Of a stretch of 39,995 nt of DNA, positions 22,868 to 31,962 are shown in pieces. The notes below the pieces were generated by a model that searched no databases, was not told the origin of the DNA, and worked only from the letters and a program-made list of their open reading frames with translations. The DNA is from CAYWOS01 sp964459985 (GTDB lineage Bacteria > Bacillota > Clostridia > Christensenellales > Aristaeellaceae), in NCBI GenBank assembly GCA_964459985.1, contig CAYWOS010000018.1, forward strand, positions 1 through 39,995, read 5' to 3'. Numbering within the stretch: the stretch's first letter is position 1; every line of letters begins with the position of its first letter. The translations under genes and the position numbers were made by a program.

Positions 22868-24036
22868 GCGAGCGGTTTATTTCGCCGCTCGTCCGCGCCG
22901 TGCCGCCCAGCGGCATCCGCCGCTTTTTCGATATCGCCGGCACGATGCCCGACGCGATATCGCTGGGCGTTGGCGAGCCTGATTTTGTCACGCCGTATCA
23001 TATCCGCGAAAGTGCCGTCCAGAGCCTGCTCGACGGCGAAACGCAGTACACGCCCAATCGCGGCGTGATGCCGCTGCGGACGGAGATCGCTTTGTACATG
23101 CGCGGGCGCTTTTCGCTTGATTACGATCCGAAAGAAGAAATCATCGTCACCGTCGGCGCGAGCGAGGCGATCGATCTGGCGCTGCGCGTCAGCCTGCGCC
23201 CGGGCGACGAGGTCATCCTGCCCGATCCCGGCTATGTCAGCTACGCGCCCTGCGTGTCCTTCTGCGGCGCGACGCCCGTGCCCGTGCCCACGTTCGCGGC
23301 GGACGAATTTCGCCTGAACCCCGATAACGTGCGCAAGGCGGTCACGCCGCGCACGCGCGCGCTCATCCTGCCCTTCCCCAACAACCCGACGGGCGGCGTG
23401 ATGAACGACGAATCGCTCGCGGGCATCGCGGAAATCGCGCGCGAGCGCGATCTGCTCGTTATCAGCGACGAAATCTACGCCGAATTGGTCTACGAGGGCG
23501 GGCATACCTCGATCGCGGGCCTGCCCGGGATGCGCGATCGCACGGTGGTCATCAACGGCCTTTCAAAAGCCTTCGCCATGACGGGGTGGCGCGTGGGGTT
23601 CGTCTGCGCGCCCGCGGAACTGGCGTATCAAATGAACAAAATCCACCAGTATACCATTATGTGCGCGCCGCGCCAGGGGCAGGTCGCCGCGACCGAGGCG
23701 CTCAAGCGCGGGCGCGAGAACGGCTATCAGGACGTACTGACCATGCGCGCCAGCTACGACCGCCGCCGCCGGCTGATGCTCGACGCTTTCCGTAAAATGG
23801 GGCTTTCCTGCTTCACGCCGCGCGGCGCGTTCTACTGCTTCCCCTCGATCCGCTCGACGGGGCTGACCAGCGAGGAATTCTGCCTGCGCCTGCTCAACGA
23901 CAAGCGCGTCGTCTGCGTGCCGGGCACGGCGTTCGGGCAAAGCGGCGAGGGCCATATCCGCTGCTGCTACGCCACGGGGCAGAAAAAGCTCGAGGACGCC
24001 TTCGGGCGGATCGCCGAGTTCCTCGATGAAATCTGA
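22864..24036 (+). CDS. PLP-dependent class I/II aminotransferase
   Basis: The 390-residue product has the fold-type I aminotransferase pattern: LGVGEPDFVTPYHIRE near the start, YTPNRGVMPLR, the NNPTGG segment, DEIYAELVYEG with the PLP-binding Asp/Tyr, and the Schiff-base lysine in GLSKAFAMTGWRVG. It belongs to the PatA/AspC-like subfamily; the amino donor is unknown. The start is GTG 22864, coupled to the Lrp gene by a 4-bp overlap. A second aminotransferase of related type starts at 39749. Confidence 0.93.
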   Translation: MSERFISPLVRAVPPSGIRRFFDIAGTMPDAISLGVGEPDFVTPYHIRESAVQSLLDGETQYTPNRGVMPLRTEIALYMRGRFSLDYDPKEEIIVTVGASEAIDLALRVSLRPGDEVILPDPGYVSYAPCVSFCGATPVPVPTFAADEFRLNPDNVRKAVTPRTRALILPFPNNPTGGVMNDESLAGIAEIARERDLLVISDEIYAELVYEGGHTSIAGLPGMRDRTVVINGLSKAFAMTGWRVGFVCAPAELAYQMNKIHQYTIMCAPRQGQVAATEALKRGRENGYQDVLTMRASYDRRRRLMLDAFRKMGLSCFTPRGAFYCFPSIRSTGLTSEEFCLRLLNDKRVVCVPGTAFGQSGEGHIRCCYATGQKKLEDAFGRIAEFLDEI

Positions 24037-24052
24037 CCGAAGGAGACATACC

Positions 24053-25216
24053 ATGAAACGCATTCTTTCGCTGTCGCTCCTGCTTTTGTTCGTCGTCGCG
24101 CTGCCCTTCGCGCTGTCGTATGCCGAGGACGAGGAAGAGGTCGATCTCCACAGCATTTTGAATACGCCCACGCCCGCGCCCGATCCCTTTTCGCCGCAGG
24201 CGACCGCAGCGCCCACCGCGACGCCCGTGCGCCAGACCGACGGCAGCACGGTGCTCACGATCACCGCCGTGGGCGACGTGACCATCGGGCGCAACGTGCA
24301 GCACTCGGGCGCGTCGATCTATGATAAAGAACTCAAGAAACAGGACGGCGACGTGAATTTCATCTTCCGCAACGTCAGGGACATCTTCGAATCGGACGAT
24401 CTCACCATCGTCAATTTCGAGGGCACGCTTGCCGACGAGTATTCGATTCCCTCGAAAAAGAAGGGCAATTCCTACCTGTTCCTCGCGCCCTACGCCTACG
24501 CCTCCATCCTGCCCGACAACGGCGTCGAGGCGGCGACCGTCGAAAACAACCACGTCGAGGATTTCGGCGAGGCGGGCAAGTCGTCCACGATTTCCGCGCT
24601 GGAGGGCGCGGGCGTCGTCTGGGCGGACGCCGGACATCTGGGGATATACGAAACGCAGGGCAGGCGCGTGGGCATTCTGGCGTATCAGACGCTCAACCAG
24701 CCCATCACCTCGGCGGAGCTGAAATTGGTCGTGGACGCGGACATCCGCGAGGCGCGGGAGGAATCGAAATGCGATATCGTCGTCGTTTCCTTCCATTGGG
24801 GCGAGGAACTGGATTACGCGCCGCGCGACAATCAGGTTATGCTCGGGCGCGCCGCGATTGATTCGGGCGCCGATCTGGTCATCGGCCATCACAGCCACCG
24901 CATCAACCCCATCGAGTGCTACAAGGGCAAGTACATCGTCTATTCGCTGGCGAACTGCTCCTTCGCGGGCAACAACAAGCCCAGCGACATGAATACCTTT
25001 ATTTTCCAGCTTCGTTTCCGCTATAAGGGCGATGAACTGACCGACACTTTCTTCCGCATCATCCCCTGCCGTATTTCCTCGCGCACCGACTACAACGATT
25101 TCGCCATCACGCCGCACACCGACACGGGCAATATCAATACCATTCTCAACAACCTCAAAACCACGGGCAAGAAGCTCGATTACGCCGTGCAGCAGTATCC
25201 GCTTGAATGGGAGTGA
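24053..25216 (+). CDS. Secreted CapA-family protein
   Basis: The 387-residue product begins with a signal peptide (KRILSLSLLLLFVVALPFALSYA) and a low-complexity Pro/Thr/Ala linker (about 40-70). A CapA/PgsA-type domain follows, related to calcineurin-like phosphoesterases: AVGDVTIGRNVQ, VNFEGTLAD, VENNHVEDFGEAG, VVSFHWGEELDYAP and LVIGHHSHRINPIE carry the expected Asp, Asn and His residues. CapA proteins are linked to poly-gamma-glutamate synthesis, but no capB/capC is here and many clostridial homologues are of unknown role. AAGGAG at 24040-24045 sets ATG 24053. Confidence 0.9.
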   Translation: MKRILSLSLLLLFVVALPFALSYAEDEEEVDLHSILNTPTPAPDPFSPQATAAPTATPVRQTDGSTVLTITAVGDVTIGRNVQHSGASIYDKELKKQDGDVNFIFRNVRDIFESDDLTIVNFEGTLADEYSIPSKKKGNSYLFLAPYAYASILPDNGVEAATVENNHVEDFGEAGKSSTISALEGAGVVWADAGHLGIYETQGRRVGILAYQTLNQPITSAELKLVVDADIREAREESKCDIVVVSFHWGEELDYAPRDNQVMLGRAAIDSGADLVIGHHSHRINPIECYKGKYIVYSLANCSFAGNNKPSDMNTFIFQLRFRYKGDELTDTFFRIIPCRISSRTDYNDFAITPHTDTGNINTILNNLKTTGKKLDYAVQQYPLEWE

Positions 25217-25220
25217 CGGG

Positions 25221-26141
25221 ATGCGCGCGAAAATATTGCTGTTGACCGACGGCGAGGGCGAATCGGCGCTCGCCGCCGCCGAGCGCGCGCTGTCCGACGC
25301 GGCGGCCGCGTTCGGGCACGCGTTTGTCCTGATGCGCGGAACGCTCGTCCCGGGCGCGCCCGACGCGCTGGTCAACGCCTGCCTCGCCGCCGACGCCGTG
25401 TTCGCCGCCGACGCGCGGGCGGAAGGGCTGGACGATCTGCGCGAGGCGCTTGGCGAAGCGCTGCGCCTGCGCGTGTTTGACGTGCCGCGCGCCGTGTCGG
25501 AGAGCGCCGCGCGGTTTTGTCTGGCGACCGTCGAAAGCATGGACGATGAAACGAAGGACATCGCGTTTGAAGCGGCGAAGGCGTTTTCCGCGCGCGAGGA
25601 TATGCCCGTCGCGCACGTCGCGCCGGGCGGCAGGGCGCGCGAGGACTGGGTTTTCCGCGCCGAAAGGGCGTTTGCCGGCGCGCGGCTGCTTTCCGCGCCC
25701 GACGCGGCGACGGCGCTCGTCGAAGCGCCCGCCTCGCTCGGGCTGCTGCTCGCGCCGCCCAATACCGGCGCCGTGCTGCTCGCCGTGGCGACGGCGCTCG
25801 CGCCCTATCCCGTCTTTCTGCGCGATGTGTGTCTGGGCGGCGACGTCGCGCTGTTCGCGCCGCTTTGTGATCGGGCCGCGCCCGAGCGCGCGCCGTGGGG
25901 CGCTTTGCTCGCCGTTGCCGATCTGATGCGCGACGGGCTTTCGCTCGGCCGCGAGGCGGACTGTGTGGAAGCCGCCGTGCGCAACGTGCTCGCCGCCGGC
26001 TGGCGCACCGCCGATATCGCCGCGCCCGGGCAGGCGCGCGTCGCCGCCGATATGATTTGCGATCTCGTGTCCGAACAGATCGAGCTGGCGGGCGAATTGC
26101 TGGGAAAGGGTGAATCCTTCCATGAAAATCCTCTATCCTGA
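25221..26141 (+). CDS. Degenerate isopropylmalate/isocitrate dehydrogenase-fold protein
   Basis: I read this 306-residue protein as a divergent relative of LeuB/Icd. The C-terminal half follows that family: SLGLLLAPPNTGAVLL where LeuB has the metal-binding GDILSDLA, then GDVALFAPLCDRA for GDGVALFEPVHGSA, and AAVRNVLAAGWRTADI for the final helices. The aspartates of the metal site and the lysine of the SVDKAN motif (here HVAPGG) are missing, as is the Arg cluster. It is therefore probably not an enzyme of that kind. ATG 25221 is preceded by GGGAG (25209-25213). Its end overlaps the next gene. Function unknown. Confidence 0.6.
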   Translation: MRAKILLLTDGEGESALAAAERALSDAAAAFGHAFVLMRGTLVPGAPDALVNACLAADAVFAADARAEGLDDLREALGEALRLRVFDVPRAVSESAARFCLATVESMDDETKDIAFEAAKAFSAREDMPVAHVAPGGRAREDWVFRAERAFAGARLLSAPDAATALVEAPASLGLLLAPPNTGAVLLAVATALAPYPVFLRDVCLGGDVALFAPLCDRAAPERAPWGALLAVADLMRDGLSLGREADCVEAAVRNVLAAGWRTADIAAPGQARVAADMICDLVSEQIELAGELLGKGESFHENPLS

Positions 26142-27216
26142 TTATACCAACTGCGGGCTGAACGTGACCGCCTCGCTGCTTAAGCATTACGGCGTGCCCT
26201 GCGCGCACCCGACGCTCGCGGCGGTCGACGAATGGCTAGCGGACGCGCCGAAGAACGTCGTGTTCATGCTGTTTGACGGCATGGCGATGGACGTCCTCGA
26301 AAGGGCGCTGCCCGGGGACGCCTTTCTGCGCCGCCATATCGCGCGCGAGATGACCGCCGTGTATCCCTCGACCACGACCAACGCCACCTCCTCCATCGAA
26401 ACGGGCTTGTCGCCCAAGGAGCACGCGTGGCTGGGCTGGACGCTGTATTTCAAGGAGATCGACAAGCCGGTCGATATCTTCATCAACCGCTCGGACGGCG
26501 AGATTGCCGCCGACTATCACGTGGCGAACCGCTATATCCCGCGCGAGTTCATCTTTGACAAAATCACTGCCGCGGGCGTCGCCGAGGCGTGCTGCGTGTC
26601 GCCTTTCGGCGACGTCCGGGTCGATACGCTCGACCGGCTGTTCGAGACCGCGCTGGCGCTCGCCCGCGACGACAAAACGCGCTATATCTATACCTACTGG
26701 GGCGAGCCGGACCATACCATGCACGAAAAGGGCTGCCGTCACGACGACGTGACCGCGCTTGTCCGCGATCTCAACGCGCGCGTCGAGCGCTTTTATAACG
26801 ACCTGCCCGCCGGTACGCTGCTCATGCTGACCGCCGATCACGGGCTTGTCGACTCGCGGCATCACTATGTCGAGGACTGCCCCGAGCTGCTTGATATGCT
26901 GGTTCGCCTGCCCAGCGTCGAGGCGCGCGCCGCCTCCTTTTTCGTCAGGCCCGAGCGCCTGAACGATTTTCCCGCCGCCTTCCGCGCGGCGTTCGGCGAG
27001 AACTTCCTGCTGATCCCGCGCGAGGAATTCATCCGCGATTTCCTCGGCGGCGGGCGCGAACGCGATAAGCTGCGCGATTTCGTCGGCGATTATATGGCGC
27101 TTTCGACCGATCTGGACTGCGTGGACGGCAGGCGCGGCGATCACGAACTGGTCGGCGTTCACGCTGGGCTGACCGAGCCTGAAATGCGCGTGCCGCTCAT
27201 CGCCGCGCGCCGATAG
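26122..27216 (+). CDS. Alkaline-phosphatase-superfamily phosphodiesterase
   Basis: The 364-residue product belongs to the type I phosphodiesterase/nucleotide pyrophosphatase group. VVFMLFDGMAMDVL gives the first metal-binding Asp, STTTNATSS the nucleophilic threonine region, YTYWGEPDHTMHEKG a metal-binding Asp/His pair, LTADHGLVDSRHH the next pair, and GDHELVGVHAGL the last His. There is no signal peptide, so it is probably cytoplasmic. ATG 26122 lies within the preceding gene; an in-frame GTG at 26110 is the alternative. Substrate unknown. Confidence 0.85.
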   Translation: MKILYPDYTNCGLNVTASLLKHYGVPCAHPTLAAVDEWLADAPKNVVFMLFDGMAMDVLERALPGDAFLRRHIAREMTAVYPSTTTNATSSIETGLSPKEHAWLGWTLYFKEIDKPVDIFINRSDGEIAADYHVANRYIPREFIFDKITAAGVAEACCVSPFGDVRVDTLDRLFETALALARDDKTRYIYTYWGEPDHTMHEKGCRHDDVTALVRDLNARVERFYNDLPAGTLLMLTADHGLVDSRHHYVEDCPELLDMLVRLPSVEARAASFFVRPERLNDFPAAFRAAFGENFLLIPREEFIRDFLGGGRERDKLRDFVGDYMALSTDLDCVDGRRGDHELVGVHAGLTEPEMRVPLIAARR

Positions 27217-27305
27217 ACGGACGCGCGCCGCCGCGCTTTCGCCCCGCCTTCCGCGCGGTCGTTTCGCCCGCCGGCGGCGCGGCGCCTCTTACGAAATATT
27301 TCTGC

Positions 27306-27334
27306 TTAACAAATACCGTCCGATATGGTATACT
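27306..27334 (+). promoter_or_regulatory. murA promoter
   Basis: TTAACA (27306-27311), 17 bp, TATACT (27329-27334), with TGG at 27326-27328 making an extended -10. It lies about 60 bp before the murA start. Confidence 0.85.
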
Positions 27335-27394
27335 ATCGGAGAATCTGCCCATGGCGGATGCATTTGATTCCGCGCGGCGGACGGAGGGCCTTTG

Positions 27395-28657
27395 ATGAAG
27401 CCTTACAAGCTGACGATCACCGGCGGTCACCCGCTCATGGGCGAAACGTATGTTTCGGGCGGCAAAAACTCGTCGGTAGCGATCATCGCGGCGACGCTGC
27501 TTTGCGACGAGCCCTGCGTGATCGAGAATTTGCCCGATATCGAGGACGTGCACGTCCTGACCGAAATGCTGACCATGCTGGGCGCGCGCGTCGTTTTTTC
27601 ACCCGAGCAGCGCCGCATGATCGTCGATCCGCGCGGGGCGGAGGGTTACGCCGTGCCCTATTCGCTCACGCGCAAAATGCGCGCGAGCTATTATCTGTGG
27701 GGCGCGCTTTTGGGGCGGCTGGGCCGGGCGGAGATCGGCTATCCCGGCGGCTGCGATATCGGCAACCGCCCCTTTGATCAGCACGTCAAGGGCTTCCGCG
27801 CGCTGGGCGCGCAGGTGGAGGAGCGCGGCGCGGTCATTTATCTCAAGGGCGAAATGACGGGGAGCGGCGTGTTTTTCGACAAGATCACCGTGGGCGCGAC
27901 CGTCAACGTCATGCTCGCCGCCGTCAAAGCCAAGGGCACGACCATCATCTACAACGCCGCGCGCGAGCCGCACATCGTCGATCTGGCGAACTTTTTGAGC
28001 AGCATGGGCGCGTACGTCAAGGGCGCGGGCACCGATACCATCCGCATTCGCGGCGTCGAAAGCCTGCACGGGACGACCTACACCATCATCCCCGACCAGA
28101 TCGAGACGGGCACGCTCATGATCGCCGCCGCCGCCACGCGCGGCGACGTGACGGTGCGCGGCTGCATCCCGACGCATATGGAATCGCTCACGGCGAAACT
28201 GCTCGAAATGGGCGTGCAGGTGACCGATTCGGACGACGCCATCCGCGTGCGCACCGTGCGCGCGCACCGCGCCGTCAACATCAAAACGCAGGAATATCCC
28301 GGCTTCCCCACCGATCTTCAGCAGCCCATGAGCGCGCTGCTCACGATGGCGGAGGGCGACAGCATCGTGACCGAGACCATTTTCGATTCGCGCTTCAAGC
28401 ATCTGATGGAAATGCAGCGCATGGGCGCGCGCGTGCGCATCGTCGAGCAGACGGCGATCATCGAGGGCGTGAGCGAACTGTACGGCGCGCCCGTCACGGC
28501 GACCGATCTGCGCGCCGGCGCGGCGCTCGTCGTCGCCGGGCTGATGGCGCGCGGCATGACCGAAATCTTCAACCCCGAATACATCACGCGCGGCTACGAG
28601 CATATCGAGGACAAGCTCCGCTCGCTGGGCGCGGACATCCGCCGCGCGGCGCTTTGA
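27395..28657 (+). CDS. murA: UDP-GlcNAc 1-carboxyvinyltransferase MurA
   Basis: MurA transfers enolpyruvate to UDP-GlcNAc, the first committed step of peptidoglycan synthesis. The 420-residue product has the family length, GGKNSSVAII near the start with the conserved Lys-Asn, and the catalytic cysteine Cys120 in YPGGCDIGNRP. Retention of Cys at this site suggests fosfomycin sensitivity, by analogy with E. coli Cys115. GGAGG (27383-27387) sets ATG 27395. It opens a run of plus-strand genes reaching mtaB. Confidence 0.96.
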   Translation: MKPYKLTITGGHPLMGETYVSGGKNSSVAIIAATLLCDEPCVIENLPDIEDVHVLTEMLTMLGARVVFSPEQRRMIVDPRGAEGYAVPYSLTRKMRASYYLWGALLGRLGRAEIGYPGGCDIGNRPFDQHVKGFRALGAQVEERGAVIYLKGEMTGSGVFFDKITVGATVNVMLAAVKAKGTTIIYNAAREPHIVDLANFLSSMGAYVKGAGTDTIRIRGVESLHGTTYTIIPDQIETGTLMIAAAATRGDVTVRGCIPTHMESLTAKLLEMGVQVTDSDDAIRVRTVRAHRAVNIKTQEYPGFPTDLQQPMSALLTMAEGDSIVTETIFDSRFKHLMEMQRMGARVRIVEQTAIIEGVSELYGAPVTATDLRAGAALVVAGLMARGMTEIFNPEYITRGYEHIEDKLRSLGADIRRAAL

Positions 28658-28671
28658 GGGGAGGCTGACCG

Positions 28672-29202
28672 TTGAACGCTTACGAGGTGCTGGGGCTGAC
28701 GGGCGACGCCGACGTACAGCAGGTGCACGCCGCCTACCGCACGCGGGTCAAGACCTGTCATCCCGACCTGTTTGTCGATCACGACAGGCAGATGCGGGCG
28801 CAGGAGGAACTGGTGCGCCTGAACCTCGCCTACGAGGAGGCGCTCCGATTGTCCTCGCAGCGGCAGGTCGGCTTTCACGACGTGCCCGTCGGGCAGGCGA
28901 TCGCCTTCGCGCAAAAGCTCATGGAGCAGGGACGGTACGAGAGCGCATTAAGACAGCTCGGCCGCGCGCAGACGCGCAGCGACGAATGGTATTATCTGGA
29001 AGGCAAAGTGCTGATGGCGCTGCGCCAGTATTCCTCGGCGCATCAGGCGTTCCGCGAGGCGGTGCGCCGCGCGCCCGACAACAACGACTACCGCGCGCTG
29101 GCGCTGGACGCCGCGCTCGAAATGAAAAAGCATCAGAAAATCGGCTACCGCGTGATCGATTGGGCGGACGGCCTGCTGCACCCGAGAAAGGGGTCTTTTT
29201 GA
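28672..29202 (+). CDS. J-domain protein with TPR-like tail
   Basis: The 176-residue product starts with a J domain (about 2-65) including the HPD motif at residues 30-32, which stimulates DnaK ATPase in the family. Instead of the Gly/Phe and zinc regions of DnaJ it has a helical C-terminal part (about 85-155) resembling one or two TPR units: ALRQLGRAQTRSDEWYYLEG and QYSSAHQAFREAVRRAP. It starts at TTG 28672, supported by GGGGAGG at 28658-28664. It could direct Hsp70 to a particular client. It overlaps the next gene by 1 bp. Confidence 0.88.
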   Translation: MNAYEVLGLTGDADVQQVHAAYRTRVKTCHPDLFVDHDRQMRAQEELVRLNLAYEEALRLSSQRQVGFHDVPVGQAIAFAQKLMEQGRYESALRQLGRAQTRSDEWYYLEGKVLMALRQYSSAHQAFREAVRRAPDNNDYRALALDAALEMKKHQKIGYRVIDWADGLLHPRKGSF

Positions 29203-29726
29203 TGGCGGATTTCCCCGCATACGCCAAGGAAATGGTTCAAAAAGCGCTGGAGATGGGCGCGGTGGACGCCGTGCCTTTTCATTTGCCGGACATCTGCTTT
29301 GACACGCGCACGCTGCTCAAGTGCATGTACGGCTGCGCCGACTGGGGCACCGGGCTGACCTGCCCGAGCCGCGAGCACAACGTTTCGCTTGCCGAGTACC
29401 GCGAAATGCTGTCGCGCTACCAATGGGGAATCATTATTCGCGGGCATGATAAGCATGTGACGCAGCGCGTGTCCTTCGCGCTGGAGGGCGAGGCGTACCG
29501 CGCCGGCTATTATTTCGCCTTTTCGATGTGCGATTGCGGGCTGTGCGGCGAGTGCGCGGGCAAGAAGGGGCTGCCCTGCCGCCACATTCACGAGGCGCGC
29601 CCGGCGTTCCACAGCGTCGGCATCGACGTGTTCAAAACGGTTCGGCAGCTCGGCCTGCCCATCCGCACGCTCGCCGATCAGAAAACCGAGGAACAAAACT
29701 GGTATTCCGCCGTATTTGTCGAGTAA
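29202..29726 (+). CDS. DUF2284 putative metal-binding protein
   Basis: The 174-residue product fits DUF2284, a cysteine-rich family of unknown function. A first cysteine group lies in CMYGCADWGTGLTCPS and a second in FSMCDCGLCGECAGKKGLPC, followed by RHIHEARP; these could bind an iron-sulfur cluster or another metal. ATG 29202 overlaps the stop of the J-domain gene (TGATG), so they are translationally coupled. Confidence 0.85.
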   Translation: MADFPAYAKEMVQKALEMGAVDAVPFHLPDICFDTRTLLKCMYGCADWGTGLTCPSREHNVSLAEYREMLSRYQWGIIIRGHDKHVTQRVSFALEGEAYRAGYYFAFSMCDCGLCGECAGKKGLPCRHIHEARPAFHSVGIDVFKTVRQLGLPIRTLADQKTEEQNWYSAVFVE

Positions 29727-29775
29727 TCCGCATCGCCCCGCGATTCGCGTCGGGGACAAAGGAAGGGAGTCAAGC

Positions 29776-30294
29776 ATGTATCAGGGTCGGCTCGTGCGCC
29801 TGCGCGCGATGGAAAACGGCGATCTGAACGCCGAAATGGCGTTCGTCAACGATTACGAGGTCATGCGCGGCGTGACGAGCGGCATTCTGTACCCCTCGAC
29901 CGTCGACGACGAGGCGCGCTTTATCGGCGGGCAGACGAGCTACACGCGCGGCGAGTATCAGTTCGCCGTCGAAACGCTGGACGGCGAGTTTCTGGGGCGG
30001 TGCGGGTTCATCCATATCGACTGGAAGAACCGGCTGGGCGAAATCGCCATATTGATCGGCAAAAAGGACGCGCGTGGCAGGGGCTACGGCACCGACGCCG
30101 TCAAAACGCTGTGCGATTTCGGGTTTCGGGAATTGAACCTGCATAAGATCAAGGTCAGCGTGTTTGATTTCAACCTCGCCGCGCTGCGCTGTTACGAAAA
30201 GAGCGGGTTTGTCCGCGAGGGCGTGTGCAAAAGCGAGATTTTCCGCGAGGGACAGTATCACGACGTCGTCGTTATGGGACGCTGGGAGGCATAA
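29776..30294 (+). CDS. GNAT-family N-acetyltransferase
   Basis: The 172-residue product is a GNAT of the RimJ/SpeG-like type: LVRLRAMENGDL at the start, a central EFLGRCGFIHIDWKNRLGEI strand pair, the acetyl-CoA loop in KKDARGRGYGTDAV, and the end HKIKVSVFDFNLAALRCYEK-type motif. GGAAGGGAG lies upstream of ATG 29776. Its stop overlaps the start of prmA by one base, so it may modify a ribosomal protein or related target, but that is inference. Confidence 0.92.
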   Translation: MYQGRLVRLRAMENGDLNAEMAFVNDYEVMRGVTSGILYPSTVDDEARFIGGQTSYTRGEYQFAVETLDGEFLGRCGFIHIDWKNRLGEIAILIGKKDARGRGYGTDAVKTLCDFGFRELNLHKIKVSVFDFNLAALRCYEKSGFVREGVCKSEIFREGQYHDVVVMGRWEA

Positions 30295-31214
30295 TGGAAT
30301 ACGCCGAAATTACCGTCACGACCAACACGGCGGGCGCCGAGGCGGTCAGCGAAATGTTCATGCGCATGGGCGCGGCGGGCACGCAGATCTTCGACCGCGC
30401 CGATCTGCCCGACGTGAACGCGCCGACGAAGATGTGGGAACTCATGGATCAATCGGTCGTGGACGCCATGCCCGAGGAGGTCGAGGTCAAGGCGTGGTTC
30501 CCGCGCGACGAGAAATTAAGCGATCTCCTGCTTTCAATGCGGGAAACGCTGCGGGGCATGACGGGTTTCGGCGCGCTTTCGCTCTCGCAGAAGGGCGTGC
30601 GCGAGGAGGACTGGTCGGAGACGTGGAAACAGTATTATAAGCCCTTCCGCATCGGCGAAAGGCTGGTCGTCAAGCCGACGTGGGAAACGTGGGACGAGCG
30701 GCCGGGCGATCTGATGATATCGCTCGATCCCGGCATGGCGTTCGGCACGGGCACGCACGAGACGACGGCGATGTGCGTCGAATTGATCGAGAAATATTAC
30801 GCGGGCGGCAAAATGCTCGACGTGGGCACGGGCAGCGGCATACTGGCGATCGCGGCGGGCAAATTGGGCGCGCGCGGCATCGTCGCCGTTGATATCGACC
30901 CGGACGCCGTGCGCGTGGCGAGGGAAAACGTCGAATTGAACGGCATGAGCGACCGGATCGACGTGCGCGAGGGCGATCTGACGAAGGGCCTGAACGAGCG
31001 CTTTGATTTCGCCGTGGCGAATATCCTCGCGCCGGTGATCTGTATGCTCGCCGCGCCGCTCAAAAATCATCTGCTGCCGGGCGCGTTGTTCGTGTGCTCG
31101 GGCATCATCGCCGAGGCGGAAGACGACGTGCGAAGCGCGCTGGCGGACGCGGGCTATCAGTTGATCGAGCGGCGCGTGCGCGGCGACTGGGTGGCGCTCG
31201 CCGCGAGGGTCTGA
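30294..31214 (+). CDS. prmA: Ribosomal protein L11 methyltransferase PrmA
   Basis: PrmA trimethylates several amino groups of ribosomal protein L11 with SAM. The 306-residue product has an N-terminal substrate-recognition domain and a C-terminal class I methyltransferase domain: SLDPGMAFGTGTHETT, the SAM loop DVGTGSGILAIAAGKLG, the acidic VAVDIDPDAV, and the NILAPVI motif. ATG 30294 follows GGGAGG at 30284-30289. rsmE starts 4 bp after its stop, a very common pairing. Confidence 0.96.
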   Translation: MEYAEITVTTNTAGAEAVSEMFMRMGAAGTQIFDRADLPDVNAPTKMWELMDQSVVDAMPEEVEVKAWFPRDEKLSDLLLSMRETLRGMTGFGALSLSQKGVREEDWSETWKQYYKPFRIGERLVVKPTWETWDERPGDLMISLDPGMAFGTGTHETTAMCVELIEKYYAGGKMLDVGTGSGILAIAAGKLGARGIVAVDIDPDAVRVARENVELNGMSDRIDVREGDLTKGLNERFDFAVANILAPVICMLAAPLKNHLLPGALFVCSGIIAEAEDDVRSALADAGYQLIERRVRGDWVALAARV

Positions 31215-31218
31215 CGCC

Positions 31219-31941
31219 GTGCGCCGCTTTTTCGCCGAACGCGTCGACGCGGACGCCGCGCGGCTGACCGACGCCGACGCGCGCCACGCGCTGACCGTGC
31301 TGCGCATGAAAACGGGCGACGAATGCGCCGTGATCATGGAGGAAAGGCTGTTTTCGGCGCGCCTGCGCGTCGCCGGGGAGGGTTTGCTTACCGATATAAC
31401 GGGAGAATTGCCCTCGCCTGAGCCGAAAACGAAAATTACGCTGTATCAGGGGCTGCCCAAGGGCGAAAAAATGGAGTTCATCGCGCAAAAGTGCACCGAG
31501 GCGGGCGTTTGCCGCGTCGTGCCGGTGGAAATGTCGCGCTGCGTTGTTCGATTGGACGCGCGCGACGCCGCGAAAAAGACCGAGCGCTGGCAGCGCATCG
31601 CGCTGGAGGCGGCGAAACAGGCGTGCCGGACGGCCGTGCCCGGGATTGAGACGCCGATATCGATGAACGCGCTGCTTTCGCGCCTGCCTTCGCACGGCCT
31701 CGCGCTGACGCCGTGGGAGGACGCGCGCGGGCTGTCGCTTGTTCGCGCCGCGTCGCAGAGCGCGGCGACGGATATCGCCGTCGTGATCGGCCCCGAGGGC
31801 GGCATGACGGAACAGGAGGTCGCGGCGATGCGCGCGGCGGGCGCGACGATCGTCACGCTGGGCAGCCGGATCTTCCGCACCGAAACGGCGGCGCTCGCCG
31901 CCGTCGTCATGGCGCTCGCCGCGCGGGGCGAGTACGAATGA
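31219..31941 (+). CDS. rsmE: 16S rRNA m3U1498 methyltransferase RsmE
   Basis: RsmE methylates N3 of U1498 in 16S rRNA. The 240-residue product has an N-terminal PUA-like domain (RHALTVLRMKTGDECAV) and a C-terminal SPOUT knot: QGLPKGEKMEFIAQKCTEAG, VIGPEGGMTEQEV, and TLGSRIFRTETAALAAV. The start is GTG 31219 with GAGGG about 9 nt upstream. It is cotranscribed with prmA. Confidence 0.96.
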   Translation: MRRFFAERVDADAARLTDADARHALTVLRMKTGDECAVIMEERLFSARLRVAGEGLLTDITGELPSPEPKTKITLYQGLPKGEKMEFIAQKCTEAGVCRVVPVEMSRCVVRLDARDAAKKTERWQRIALEAAKQACRTAVPGIETPISMNALLSRLPSHGLALTPWEDARGLSLVRAASQSAATDIAVVIGPEGGMTEQEVAAMRAAGATIVTLGSRIFRTETAALAAVVMALAARGEYE

Positions 31942-31962
31942 CGCCGCGCCCGACGACGACCG

